The notes under the pieces: generated by a model | Database searches by the model: none | What the model saw: only the letters and a program-made list of their open reading frames with translations | Told to the model about the DNA's origin: nothing | In this document: positions 26,781 to 34,863 of the stretch, piece after piece | How positions within the stretch are numbered: position 1 is the first letter of the stretch | How the letters are laid out: the number at the start of each line of letters is the position of its first letter | Assembly: GCA_002840735.1 (NCBI GenBank) | Contig: PHBY01000011.1 | Location: 58,009 to 122,008 of the forward strand | Length of the DNA: 64,000 bases | From: Chloroflexi bacterium HGW-Chloroflexi-2 | GTDB taxonomy: Bacteria > Chloroflexota > Anaerolineae > Anaerolineales > Anaerolineaceae | Reading direction: 5' to 3' | Translations under genes and position numbers: made by a program

Positions 26781-26899
26781 GATGTTAAGCTGTTAAGCTC
26801 TTAAGCTCATGCGTTCATTTGAAAAAATCTTGTAGTACATAATAACTCATGAACTCAAGAACTTATGAACTCATGCAATGCTCTTAGCAACTCAACAGC
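26781..26899. repeat. AAGCTGTTAAGC / AACTCATGA short-repeat block
   Basis: This gap between convergent genes consists of repeated GTTAAGCT-type units followed by AACTCATGA-type units (about 26847-26876), and an inverted GCTTAA copy near 26900. A related block lies at 27859-27920. The repeat extends into the last codons of both neighbouring genes. Confidence 0.6.
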
Positions 26900-27712
26900 T
26901 TAATCGCTTAACAGCTTATAAATCACTTTCATTAATCTTGGTGCTTCCAGCTCAATATTTTCGAGTAATCGAACTGCAGCCACAGGCGCTAACCAGGTTT
27001 GAATCCTTTTTTGCGTGACTGTAGGGCTGAGTTCCAGATATCGTTGTTGGTAGTAATGGTAGGCTACGCTGCCCAATACATCTGCCAGCAATTGCATCCA
27101 CCAGCTGGCATCTGGTGGTTTCCCGATGGTTAAAAGTATTTGAGTTCTGGCGACATCGGCTGCCGGATCACCCCTACAGGCAGTCATCCAATCCAGAATG
27201 AGCGGTCCTCGCGCAGTGAATACGACCTGATCGGGATGGAAGTCGAAATGACAGAGCTGATTAACTTCTGGAATTTGATTAACAACCGCTAGCAATCGGG
27301 CTTTGAATTCAGGTGAAAGATTGGATACCTGTTCAATATCAGAAAGCCAGTGTTCCCGATACGATGGCATTTCCTCCAGAGGAACCTGATGAATGGCAAA
27401 GTGCAGTTCAGCCAGTTGACGGCTGAGTTTTCTTACATGCCAGGGTTTTGTAACCAGCTGTTGTAGCATGGTGGGTCCGCTAACATGCTCATAAACAATG
27501 CCATGCCGGTTCTCAAGATGGATCAATTCAAATACTTGCGGCAAGGGTACACCGGCTTGGTAGGCTTGCCGGGTAATCTCATATTCTTTCTGTACGGATC
27601 TGAGCGAAACCCAATCATAGAATAGCTTCAATACCTGGTTTTCCGACCAGGCAAAAATCTCGGCCGTGCGACCGCGTGCAATAACTTTTTCGAGTTTCAG
27701 CAGTGATTCCAT
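26900..27712 (-). CDS. Aminoglycoside phosphotransferase-family protein
   Basis: The 270-residue protein has the APH/choline kinase fold: an N-lobe with VLKLFYD (ATP-binding Lys), and a C-lobe catalytic loop CHFDFHPDQVVF followed by LILDWMTACRGDPAADVAR (metal-binding Asp). The Brenner motif HxDxxxxN has Gln in place of Asn, which is unusual but may keep metal binding. Such proteins phosphorylate antibiotics, sugars or choline-like alcohols; the substrate cannot be predicted. A promoter (27724-27751) lies so close that the mRNA has almost no leader. Confidence 0.82.
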   Translation of the reverse strand: MESLLKLEKVIARGRTAEIFAWSENQVLKLFYDWVSLRSVQKEYEITRQAYQAGVPLPQVFELIHLENRHGIVYEHVSGPTMLQQLVTKPWHVRKLSRQLAELHFAIHQVPLEEMPSYREHWLSDIEQVSNLSPEFKARLLAVVNQIPEVNQLCHFDFHPDQVVFTARGPLILDWMTACRGDPAADVARTQILLTIGKPPDASWWMQLLADVLGSVAYHYYQQRYLELSPTVTQKRIQTWLAPVAAVRLLENIELEAPRLMKVIYKLLSD

Positions 27713-27723
27713 ATCAGATTTTG

Positions 27724-27751
27724 ATTATAGGACAGGATCAAATTTAACCAA
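27724..27751 (-). promoter_or_regulatory. Promoter of phosphotransferase gene, almost leaderless
   Basis: On the minus strand TTGGTT (27751-27746), a 16-nt spacer and TATAAT (27729-27724) precede the ATG at 27712 by 11 nt. A start site at the usual distance would leave a leader of about 4-5 nt. Confidence 0.6.
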
Positions 27752-27858
27752 AATTGAATGTGAGACTGAAAAGCTTATAGCACAATATTTCGAGGATATT
27801 AGAACCCCTGAATTGACATCAACAGATTCAATGGGAAGATATTCGAAAAATGATGCAA

Positions 27859-27920
27859 GTTCATGAACTCATGCACTTATCAACTCATGAACTTTCCTTA
27901 ACAGATCAACAGCTCAATAG
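27859..27920. repeat. Second copy of the AACTCATGA / CTGTTAA short-repeat block
   Basis: Units such as TTCATGAACTCATG and CAACTCATGAAC, followed by inverted GTTAAG/CAGCTC-type units, repeat the pattern at 26781-26899. Both copies directly follow a minus-strand gene. Confidence 0.55.
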
Positions 27921-28529
27921 CTAACTAGCTACTTCCTCCACCATTTTCAACATCAGACGGCGAGTGTGACCCTGTTCGAATACCAGCGCAAACCAGACCT
28001 TTGTCAATCCGTCTACCAAATCTACTTTTTCTAACGGACCCAGATAGACTGGTCGCAGGCCAACATCGGTAATTAATTTCTCGGTGATGGGTCGAGCTCC
28101 GCTATGCCCACAGTAAAACAAATCCACCTGCTGACCATTTACAACCGGGTTCTCAAAGTTCTCCCAGCCTAATGTACTGAAGGCGCGCACCAGTTGGGTA
28201 TTGGCTGTTTTTTCAAACAACATCTCAAGATTGTTCATTGGACCACCATGAATGTTGTTGGTCGCATCAATAATCAACTTGCCATTCATCGATTCGGAAT
28301 ATTCTTCCACAAATCCGGTTACCGCATCACCGGGGATGGCTAATAACACAACCCTGGCAGGGGTCAGCGCGTCCAGGATTGTACAGACCTGACCACTTTC
28401 CTGAAGATGAGCAAATTTGCCATGCTCCGGATCACGGACACCATAATAGATCGTGCACCCGGCTTTCGACCACTTCTGTCCGAGGGTATGACCAATATTT
28501 CCTGCTCCAATCACCGCAATCTTCATCAT
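27921..28529 (-). CDS. F420-dependent NADP reductase-like / NAD(P)-binding protein
   Basis: The 202-residue protein starts with KIAVIGAGNIGHTLGQKW, a Rossmann GxGxxG motif, followed by YYGVRDPEHGKF, as in the NADP-dependent F420 oxidoreductase family. VVLLAIPGDAVTGFVEEY is the conserved second strand. Family members reduce F420 or act as dinucleotide-binding reductases; without other F420 genes in view the cofactor is uncertain. Two ATGs are adjacent (28529 and 28526); AGGAGG spacing slightly favours the second. Confidence 0.8.
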   Translation of the reverse strand: MMKIAVIGAGNIGHTLGQKWSKAGCTIYYGVRDPEHGKFAHLQESGQVCTILDALTPARVVLLAIPGDAVTGFVEEYSESMNGKLIIDATNNIHGGPMNNLEMLFEKTANTQLVRAFSTLGWENFENPVVNGQQVDLFYCGHSGARPITEKLITDVGLRPVYLGPLEKVDLVDGLTKVWFALVFEQGHTRRLMLKMVEEVAS

Positions 28530-28690
28530 AAGCCTCCTTTCAGCTTAATTCCATTATACAAAGTGCAAGTTACAGGTTCAAGCAGTAACAGGATGATTGG
28601 TTTTTTCAAATCAGGTAAAGGGTTTGTTTACTTTTCCCAAAATCAACTGGAATTTCTCTACAGGCTTTTGTTTCACAATTTAATATTTAA

Positions 28691-28719
28691 TTGGTCATCG
28701 CACGAATTCTTGATAAAAT
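28691..28719 (+). promoter_or_regulatory. Promoter of membrane glycosyltransferase-like gene
   Basis: TTGGTC (28691-28696), a 17-nt spacer and TAAAAT (28714-28719) lie 65 nt before the ATG at 28784. It is the best sigma-70-like match in the gap. Confidence 0.5.
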
Positions 28720-28783
28720 CAATCTTATCGTCATTTGGCTGAGATTTTTGTTTGTGGCCAATCATTTGAATTGAAAAAGAAAT

Positions 28784-30352
28784 ATGCAAAAGATCGTCTC
28801 TTTTATCCAGAAGCAATTACCCATTCTCATATTGATCGGTCTCGTTTTTGCTGCCATTCTCGGTATCGCCCTGATCATTCATGCCACGAATTATGGCCCC
28901 TGGGTCTTCAGCGATGCCAGCACTTATATCTGGACTGCCATTAATCTGGCGGATGGCAAAGGGCTTGTGATTCAAAATCCCAGTGGCGGCTATGATCCCC
29001 TTACCTGGCATCCTCCGTTGTTCTCACTTTTGTTGAGCATTCCCATCGCATTAGGGGCAGATGCCTTGCAGTCTGTGCGCTGGCTCAACGCACTCTCATT
29101 TGGCATTACCATTTTTCTGAGTGGTTTTGTAACCTGGCGATATACCCGTTCTTTTCTCGCCACCCTGAGTGTGACCGGTTTAACCGTATTTGCGATCGAT
29201 TTGATTTATGTCTTCTCGGGAGCTATGTCGGAAGGCATATTCTTTGTCTTGGGATTCGGTGCCCTCATCCTGCTGGTGGAAGGGATCCAGTCCAATCGGA
29301 AAATTGGTCTGATGATCATGGCAGGCATTCTGGCTGGGTTATCTTATCTGGCGCGCTATACCGGACTTGCTTTTGTGGGTGTTACCATCTTGATCCCCAT
29401 GCTTTTTCTTCCGGGGTCATTCTGGAAACGATTACGGACAATGCTACCCGCCGGCGTACCAGCCGCCATCATTCCGGCAGCCTGGTCAGTGTTTGTCTAT
29501 CTCAACAATCGCACCATTGGCGGGCGGAGCATATTAGCGGGGAAAGATATTCGTCTAAATTTGACGGATTATATTCAAAATTTTTGGGGGGTTGTGACCG
29601 GATGGATTCCTTTTATTATGCGAGGAAATCACATCCTGCCGGCGGAATGGAAATTTGGGCTGGGTATGTTGCTTGTGTTACTGGTGCTGTTTATCGGGTT
29701 GCAGTCCTACCGTAAAAAATCTTCACATTCACCGCAAAGAGTTCACATCATCTGGTTATCCACCATCGGGCTCTTTTTCGCTGCTTATCTGGGTTTTCAT
29801 GTTCTCAGCTACATCTTTTCCAGTGCAGCTCCGGAGGTTGACCGGCGATTGCTCAGCCCGCTTCTGTTATCTGCAATTCTACTGCTGGTGGCAATATTTT
29901 CTCTTCCGCGACACATTTCAATCAAGGGTTTTCGTCTTTTTGAATGGCTCTTTCTTGTGTATGCTATCATTTCTATCCTGTATTTTCACGGTAGCTTGCG
30001 GTTGTTTCTGTACGATCAACACCATTATGGAATGGGCTACACCAGCAAACGCTGGGAGGATTCGGATCTGGTTTGGGAGGCAATCCAGCTGGATGCGAAC
30101 TCATTGATGGCATCGAATAATGAAGAAATTCTTTTCTTCCACTCCGGGCGCTTTCCCTATGCGCTCAATTTGCCCAAAGCAGCCCAGGGGGAGATGGGGC
30201 TACCTGCCGAAGAAGCTTACCTGGTCCTCTTCCGTCAGGATGCTGTTTATTTCTTTGGTGATCAAGGTGATGAATATTTGTCCCAGGTCAGGCAATTTTG
30301 TGATGTGATCTTCGAGGATAATGAGGGTTACATTTGTTGGTGGGAGAAATAA
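28784..30352 (+). CDS. Polytopic membrane protein, GT-C (family 39-like) glycosyltransferase candidate
   Basis: The 522-residue protein has about ten membrane segments. The first extracytoplasmic loop carries FSDASTYIWTAINLADGKG and YDPLTWHPPLFSLLL, which resembles the acidic motif and the HPPL motif of GT-C mannosyl or arabinosyl transferases that use polyprenyl-phosphate sugars. A soluble tail of about 90 residues follows. It would glycosylate a lipid or protein at the outer membrane face. The acceptor is unknown. Confidence 0.7.
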   Translation: MQKIVSFIQKQLPILILIGLVFAAILGIALIIHATNYGPWVFSDASTYIWTAINLADGKGLVIQNPSGGYDPLTWHPPLFSLLLSIPIALGADALQSVRWLNALSFGITIFLSGFVTWRYTRSFLATLSVTGLTVFAIDLIYVFSGAMSEGIFFVLGFGALILLVEGIQSNRKIGLMIMAGILAGLSYLARYTGLAFVGVTILIPMLFLPGSFWKRLRTMLPAGVPAAIIPAAWSVFVYLNNRTIGGRSILAGKDIRLNLTDYIQNFWGVVTGWIPFIMRGNHILPAEWKFGLGMLLVLLVLFIGLQSYRKKSSHSPQRVHIIWLSTIGLFFAAYLGFHVLSYIFSSAAPEVDRRLLSPLLLSAILLLVAIFSLPRHISIKGFRLFEWLFLVYAIISILYFHGSLRLFLYDQHHYGMGYTSKRWEDSDLVWEAIQLDANSLMASNNEEILFFHSGRFPYALNLPKAAQGEMGLPAEEAYLVLFRQDAVYFFGDQGDEYLSQVRQFCDVIFEDNEGYICWWEK

Positions 30353-30770
30353 AAAAAGTTTAAAGGTGAAAGCCTAAAGGGAAAAGGGGGAATAATTGTG
30401 ATTTTGGTGCGGTAGGGGTGTGGTTGTCAACCTGATAATGTGTGCGCACAGAACGGGTTTGTTTTCTACAGGTATCCTATGAATCAAATCCACGGGATAG
30501 GTATTCATAGGATAGTAAATCAAAAAATCCTTTGAAAAGGATTCTGCACAATCTGTCCGCAAGGTAACCTGTTTGAACAGGTTTGGATTCTGGCTATCCA
30601 TGGATTTGAATCCATGGAGTGGTGGGACAAGCCACTCGGGCAGGGACATATCATGCCCTTTGGGTAAGCCACTCGGGCAGGGACATATCATGCCCTTTGG
30701 GTAAACCACCGGGGCAGGGACATATCATGCCCTTTGGGTAAGCCACTCGGGCAGGGACAAGCCACTGCCC
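30353..30770. repeat. Palindrome cluster and 37-bp tandem repeat region
   Basis: This 418-bp gap has no gene. It contains a 12-bp inverted repeat (30473-30484 with 30503-30514), three perfect short palindromes with two-base loops (30526-30543, 30566-30583, 30597-30618), and a tandem array of a 37-bp unit: 30629-30665, 30666-30702, 30703-30739 and a partial copy from 30740. Each 37-bp unit contains GGGCA...TGCCC. The unit has no spacers, so it is not a CRISPR. Part of the region is shared with 63748-63891. Confidence 0.85.
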
Positions 30771-31250
30771 CTACGGGTTTTCGTATTTTCGTTCTTTGCC
30801 GGTTATCTGTAATATATTGATTTTAAAGACCATGGTTGGGATCATGGCTTTTTCGATATCCTTCTCAAATTCTTCCATGTAATTCGGGCTGAATTTTTGC
30901 GCCAGCATTTTTAAACCCTGATATTTTTCATCCCCTTCGACTTCTTGCGCTGCTCCAAACAATATTACACTTTCGTAGGCAGTACTGAACTTCCAATCCA
31001 TAATTTGGTGATTACCGACGATGGTGAAGGAAACCCTGGGATTGGAGCGTAAATTATCCAATTTATGGCCTTCTCGGGCACAGTGGAAGTAAATGCTTTC
31101 ATTACCGTCAAACACATAATTGACCGGAACGCCATAGGGTTGACCGTCCTCATCCACGCTGGAGAGTACACCATATTTTCCACGCTCCAACAGCTCAATT
31201 ACAGATTCCTTGCTCATCTGACGATCTTTAAGACGCATACTGCGATTCAT
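30771..31250 (-). CDS. Pyridoxamine-phosphate-oxidase-like flavin protein (NimA type)
   Basis: The 159-residue protein has the split-barrel FMN fold: YGVLSSVDEDGQPYGVPVNYVFDG, IYFHCAREGHKLDNLRSNPRVSFTIVG. This matches NimA-like reductases, some of which inactivate 5-nitroimidazoles, though most have unknown substrates. The ATG at 31250 follows AGGAG by 6 nt; a TTG two codons earlier is less likely. The stop codon abuts the 37-bp tandem repeat array. Confidence 0.85.
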   Translation of the reverse strand: MNRSMRLKDRQMSKESVIELLERGKYGVLSSVDEDGQPYGVPVNYVFDGNESIYFHCAREGHKLDNLRSNPRVSFTIVGNHQIMDWKFSTAYESVILFGAAQEVEGDEKYQGLKMLAQKFSPNYMEEFEKDIEKAMIPTMVFKINILQITGKERKYENP

Positions 31251-31325
31251 ATCCAACTCCTGATTTGGTGTGACGGGCTATCATATCATAACTGCATCAA
31301 TTTTAATGCTGGAAGTTCTCCCCAA

Positions 31326-32909
31326 TTAATTATTTGTTGGGGAAACGACCACATAGTACCAGTTTCCATCGCGCAGGGCATAGAATCCCAATGCATCCTG
31401 CGCCAGGGTCATATTGACCATACCGCCGGAACAGCACATTGGTTCGTGGATCACCCGCTGGTAAGTGATAGGTAAAATCTCTTCATTGTAAGATATATGG
31501 ATATCCTTTTCCTGGCGATAAAAATAAAAAGGCTTCTCATTCAGGAAATGGAAGGTGAAAATCTCACTGGCATTAGCTTCGTCATTCAGTACAACCCCAT
31601 CGCGAATGAGGACATCTGCCACCTCCAGATACCAGTGATTATCATGCACATACAACCCCCGCACCGGGCTGCTGGCTGGGTTGGGGGGTAATACCGTGTA
31701 GGAGAAAATCAATTCATCATTACGCAGAACCTGCAATCCCAGGGAATAACCGGTGCCTGCCTGATAGTCCGGATCATACTTTAGCTGGATTAAATCATCC
31801 CCAAGAAATGCAAAGCTGGAAACGTGGCCAAGCGAGGAATAAAACGAGGAAAAATCAGAAATTTCTATTTTTTCTTCACTGATTAAATATCGTTTAAAGG
31901 TGTTGAGCTCCTCCACAGCAAGGAAGAACCTGGTCCCGGACTGGTTGATCACCAGATCATCCACTCGCAACAACGATATACGTTTTGGATCTCCATACCT
32001 TTCTCCCAATGTGAGGGTCAGGGCATTGCAGGTGCTGGCTATACAACCTTCAAATTGAACATCAAAAGAAGTCAGGTGCTGATTAATCAGCGGGATTTTC
32101 TTTTTCCTGTTGTTTTGAAGATCTCCCTGGCGTTGGCGTGCTTCTCCCGGTAAAAGACCGGCAAACGCTTCAACATCATGTTTACGATACCATTCCTCGC
32201 TGGTGACATAGAATTCTTCGAATTGCAGACCAGCGTACTCTGTTATCTGATAATCGACTACTGGTTTTGAAAATGAGTTATCGGGCGTACTGGTAGGAGT
32301 TGAGCCCCAGGGTTGGATGCCATTTTTGATGGGGTTTAAAAAGCGAGGCGTCAGTTTAAACTCGAGAATGAGACCGGGTTCATGTGAGTTGGGATACCAG
32401 GCCAGCAGCATTGCGTTTGGGTCAATGGCATCACGGGAGGGTATGATCTCGCAGCCGTAAAAACCCTGGGGATTGTTCCATAATTGCAGAATGGGACTGC
32501 TGCCAAAATTTGGATTACTGTTAACTTCCATCTGACAGACTGCGTTTGGTCCTGCAAAATGGCTTTCACGAATCTGATAGGTTAAAGAACCACTCGTTCC
32601 ACCCCAGGATTGTGGCTCAACCATTTCCCAGTTATTCGGAAGTTTCATGGCGAACGCCAGATTTTCATCTGCTTGCAATATCCAATCTGCGGGGGGATCA
32701 TAAGGCGTATCACTGGTTGGTTGGGCACGGGTTGGCAGAGGGGTGATGGTTGCTGAGCGAAGGGTTGGTGTAAATGCCTGTGTTAATTCACTTGCCGATA
32801 ATTCGACAGTCTGGGAGGGTTGTAATACTAAGCTGTCAGGAGGTGTCTCCTGACGATTACAACCAGAGAGGATGATTATCAAAGCTAAAAGAATAATTTT
32901 AGGTTTCAT
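31326..32909 (-). CDS. Large hypothetical lipoprotein
   Basis: The 527-residue protein has a lipoprotein signal (IILLALIIILSGC, Cys17) and a short Thr/Pro linker. The mature part is beta-rich with many aromatic residues; segments such as LVLRNDELIFSYTVLPPNPASSPVRGLYVHDNHWYLEVADVLI suggest a propeller-like or repeated beta fold. I do not recognise a family. It probably sits on the outer face of the membrane. Confidence 0.65.
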   Translation of the reverse strand: MKPKIILLALIIILSGCNRQETPPDSLVLQPSQTVELSASELTQAFTPTLRSATITPLPTRAQPTSDTPYDPPADWILQADENLAFAMKLPNNWEMVEPQSWGGTSGSLTYQIRESHFAGPNAVCQMEVNSNPNFGSSPILQLWNNPQGFYGCEIIPSRDAIDPNAMLLAWYPNSHEPGLILEFKLTPRFLNPIKNGIQPWGSTPTSTPDNSFSKPVVDYQITEYAGLQFEEFYVTSEEWYRKHDVEAFAGLLPGEARQRQGDLQNNRKKKIPLINQHLTSFDVQFEGCIASTCNALTLTLGERYGDPKRISLLRVDDLVINQSGTRFFLAVEELNTFKRYLISEEKIEISDFSSFYSSLGHVSSFAFLGDDLIQLKYDPDYQAGTGYSLGLQVLRNDELIFSYTVLPPNPASSPVRGLYVHDNHWYLEVADVLIRDGVVLNDEANASEIFTFHFLNEKPFYFYRQEKDIHISYNEEILPITYQRVIHEPMCCSGGMVNMTLAQDALGFYALRDGNWYYVVVSPTNN

Positions 32910-33097
32910 GGAATTTACTGAATTATTCGTATTATACGATGTTTTAAAAAATCCATTTTCAGAGCGGATTACTCATCACTTTAGAGCTTTGAGGAAAAAT
33001 CCTATCACTGAATTTCGTCTCTTGCCATTCTACCTACTTCTCAAGTACAATCATGAGGTTGCCAACGGCAAATCATCACTTAAGGTGGAATTTTTGT

Positions 33098-33967
33098 ATG
33101 AATGAGACCAGACCCTCGATAAAAAAAATGCTCACGCCAGCCAATACAACTGATTGGTTATTACGTATGTTGAAAGGTGTGTTAATTGGCATTGGCGCCA
33201 TTCTGCCGGGCATGTCCGGTGGCGTGCTGGCTGTGGTTTTTGGCATTTATGAACCGATGGTGCGGTTTCTGGCAAATGTCTTTCACAAATTCTGGCAGAA
33301 CGTGTTCTTCTTTTTACCAATTGGCATTGGTGGTATGCTGGGCGTGGTCGGATTCTCGGCAGTGGTCGAATTCGCTTTTGATAAATATCCAGCGCAGTTT
33401 ATCTGGCTTTTTGTAGGCTTCATTGTGGGCACTTTCCCTTCATTGTTTAAAACAGCCGGGAAGCAGGGTAGAAAGCCGTGGCATTGGCTGGTGTTGGTGC
33501 TGTTTGCAGCCGGAACACTGGCATTCATGCGCTGGGGTGAAACCATCACGGCAGGCAATATCACCACCAATCTTTTAACCTGGCTGTTAAGCGGCTTCAT
33601 TTTTGGATTAGGTCTGGTGGTTCCGGGTATGAGTCCCTCCAATTTTTTGATTTATCTCGGTCTTTACCAACCGATGGCCAGTGGTATTCGCCAATTAGAT
33701 TTTGGTGTCATCATTCCATTGATACTGGGAGTGGTCATCTGTGTATTGGTTTTCGCCAAGCTTATTAACTGGCTTTTCAAAAAAGCATACACTTTTATGT
33801 ACCACTTTATCCTGGGCGTGGTGGTTGGTTCTACCATCGCCATTATCCCGAGTGGTGTCAGCGGCTGGACGATTCTGGTATGTGCCATTTTATTCGTGGT
33901 TGGCGTTATTTCTTCTTTTGCGTTAGCTAAAGTTGACGAAAAACATCCACACGAATCTATTTTCTAA
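33098..33967 (+). CDS. DUF368 membrane protein, PopT-like polyprenyl-phosphate transporter
   Basis: The 289-residue protein has eight or so membrane segments. GVLIGIGAILPGMSGGVLAVVFGIYEPMV and FIFGLGLVVPGMSPSNFLIYLGLYQPM are the paired PGMS repeats that define DUF368. Members of this family (PopT) recycle undecaprenyl phosphate across the membrane. The frame opens at 33053, but the ATG at 33098 with AAGGTGG nine bases before is chosen. Its presence fits the LCP and GT-C proteins here, all of which use polyprenyl-linked sugars. Confidence 0.88.
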   Translation: MNETRPSIKKMLTPANTTDWLLRMLKGVLIGIGAILPGMSGGVLAVVFGIYEPMVRFLANVFHKFWQNVFFFLPIGIGGMLGVVGFSAVVEFAFDKYPAQFIWLFVGFIVGTFPSLFKTAGKQGRKPWHWLVLVLFAAGTLAFMRWGETITAGNITTNLLTWLLSGFIFGLGLVVPGMSPSNFLIYLGLYQPMASGIRQLDFGVIIPLILGVVICVLVFAKLINWLFKKAYTFMYHFILGVVVGSTIAIIPSGVSGWTILVCAILFVVGVISSFALAKVDEKHPHESIF

Positions 33968-34022
33968 ACGCTTTCATTAATTACACTTTTGAAAGGATAG
34001 GTGTTGTGTAGACAGCTACCGG

Positions 34023-34050
34023 TTGCCTTTCCTTTTTAAGTGGTTATAAT
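34023..34050 (+). promoter_or_regulatory. Promoter of small secreted protein gene
   Basis: TTGCCT (34023-34028), a 16-nt spacer and a perfect TATAAT (34045-34050) lie 30 nt before the ATG at 34081. Confidence 0.65.
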
Positions 34051-34080
34051 GGAACTGTCAACTAGAGAAAGGATTTGCCT

Positions 34081-34623
34081 ATGAAAAAATATCGAATACT
34101 TTTTTCTCTCATTCTTGTGATGGGACTCCTTGTCGGTACGTTTGGTGTTGCATATGCAGATGAATCCGAACCAGAGGAAGGGGAAACTGTGAATCAGAAT
34201 CCTGTCGCTGGTTATCTGGCAACATTAACAGGTTTAACAGTAGAGGAAATTCTAACCTTGCAATCAGAAGGTTATGGCATGGGAGAAATTGCCAAGGCCT
34301 ATTACCTCCTCACAATGGAAGATGAAACTGTTGTGGAGGAATCTGAAATTGAAGAAGGATCTGAATCTACTGTGCCAACCGTTACGCTGGAAGAATTGCG
34401 GGAGCTCTTGGTTGCTGCCAAAGAGATTGGTTGGGGCGAGTATTATATGGAGCTAGGTCTACACCCAGGTCTTCAAGGTGGCATAGGTTGGCTCTTCAAG
34501 AAGGGTAAGCAGATGCAGCTTGAGGAAGGTGAAACCTTCCGTAATGGAAAACCAGATAAAGAAGTAGGTCCACCTGAGCATGCCAATAATGACAAAGACA
34601 AGGTAAAAGGTCCAAAGAAGTAA
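34081..34623 (+). CDS. Small secreted acidic protein
   Basis: The 180-residue protein has a clear signal peptide (IFSLILVMGLLVGTFGVAYA). The mature part is rich in Glu, with a helical segment PVAGYLATLTGLTVEEILTLQSEGYGMGEIAKAYYL typical of proteins annotated only as hypothetical. The end is basic (DKDKVKGPKK). The ATG at 34081 follows AAAGGA by 7 nt, two codons inside the open frame. It has its own promoter and a terminator, so it is a single-gene unit. The function is unknown. Confidence 0.75.
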   Translation: MKKYRILFSLILVMGLLVGTFGVAYADESEPEEGETVNQNPVAGYLATLTGLTVEEILTLQSEGYGMGEIAKAYYLLTMEDETVVEESEIEEGSESTVPTVTLEELRELLVAAKEIGWGEYYMELGLHPGLQGGIGWLFKKGKQMQLEEGETFRNGKPDKEVGPPEHANNDKDKVKGPKK

Positions 34624-34650
34624 GTTAAATAAATTTCAATTTACCAACAG

Positions 34651-34680
34651 AAGCCCGGAATGAAAAATTCCGGGCTTTCT
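34651..34680 (+). terminator. Intrinsic terminator of the secreted protein gene
   Basis: AAGCCCGGAAT (34651-34661) and ATTCCGGGCTT (34667-34677) form an 11-bp stem around GAAAA, followed by TCTATTT. It lies 28 nt after the stop codon. Confidence 0.85.
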
Positions 34681-34726
34681 ATTTCCACCATCTCAGAGTA
34701 GAATTTCCAGAAAAAATCTACAAATG

Positions 34727-34756
34727 TTGAATTCTGGCACAAAATCCCTGTATAAT
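34727..34756 (+). promoter_or_regulatory. Promoter of the Mrp antiporter operon
   Basis: TTGAAT (34727-34732), an 18-nt spacer and TATAAT (34751-34756) lie about 108 nt before mrpA. The predicted start site is just before the inverted repeat at 34768-34823. Confidence 0.65.
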
Positions 34757-34767
34757 TAGCAGATGTG

Positions 34768-34823
34768 AATGCCAGTGGCGGAATGCAGAGCGTACCTTTG
34801 AAACAGTCACCTGCACTGGCATT
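34768..34823 (+). ncRNA. Structured leader upstream of mrpA (candidate cis-regulatory RNA)
   Basis: AATGCCAGTG (34768-34777) pairs perfectly with CACTGGCATT (34814-34823) around a 36-nt core that contains further partial pairing (TGCAG with CTGCA). It lies between the operon promoter and the mrpA ribosome-binding site. A 3' end tail of TTGAAC is not a strong terminator. I could not match it to a known riboswitch. Its position before an ion antiporter makes ion or pH sensing a reasonable guess only. Confidence 0.5.
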
Positions 34824-34863
34824 TTGAACTTATTTTAATAATGGATCAGGTATTCAGGAGTAG

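Noticed and set aside
30374..30709. A 111-codon minus-strand open frame.
   Set aside because: It is made of the palindromes and the 37-bp tandem repeat (repeated CPSGLPKGHDMS), with no ribosome-binding site or family features.
30629..30760. Regular repeats that could suggest a CRISPR array.
   Set aside because: The 37-bp units are contiguous with no unique spacers and no cas genes nearby. It is a simple tandem array.
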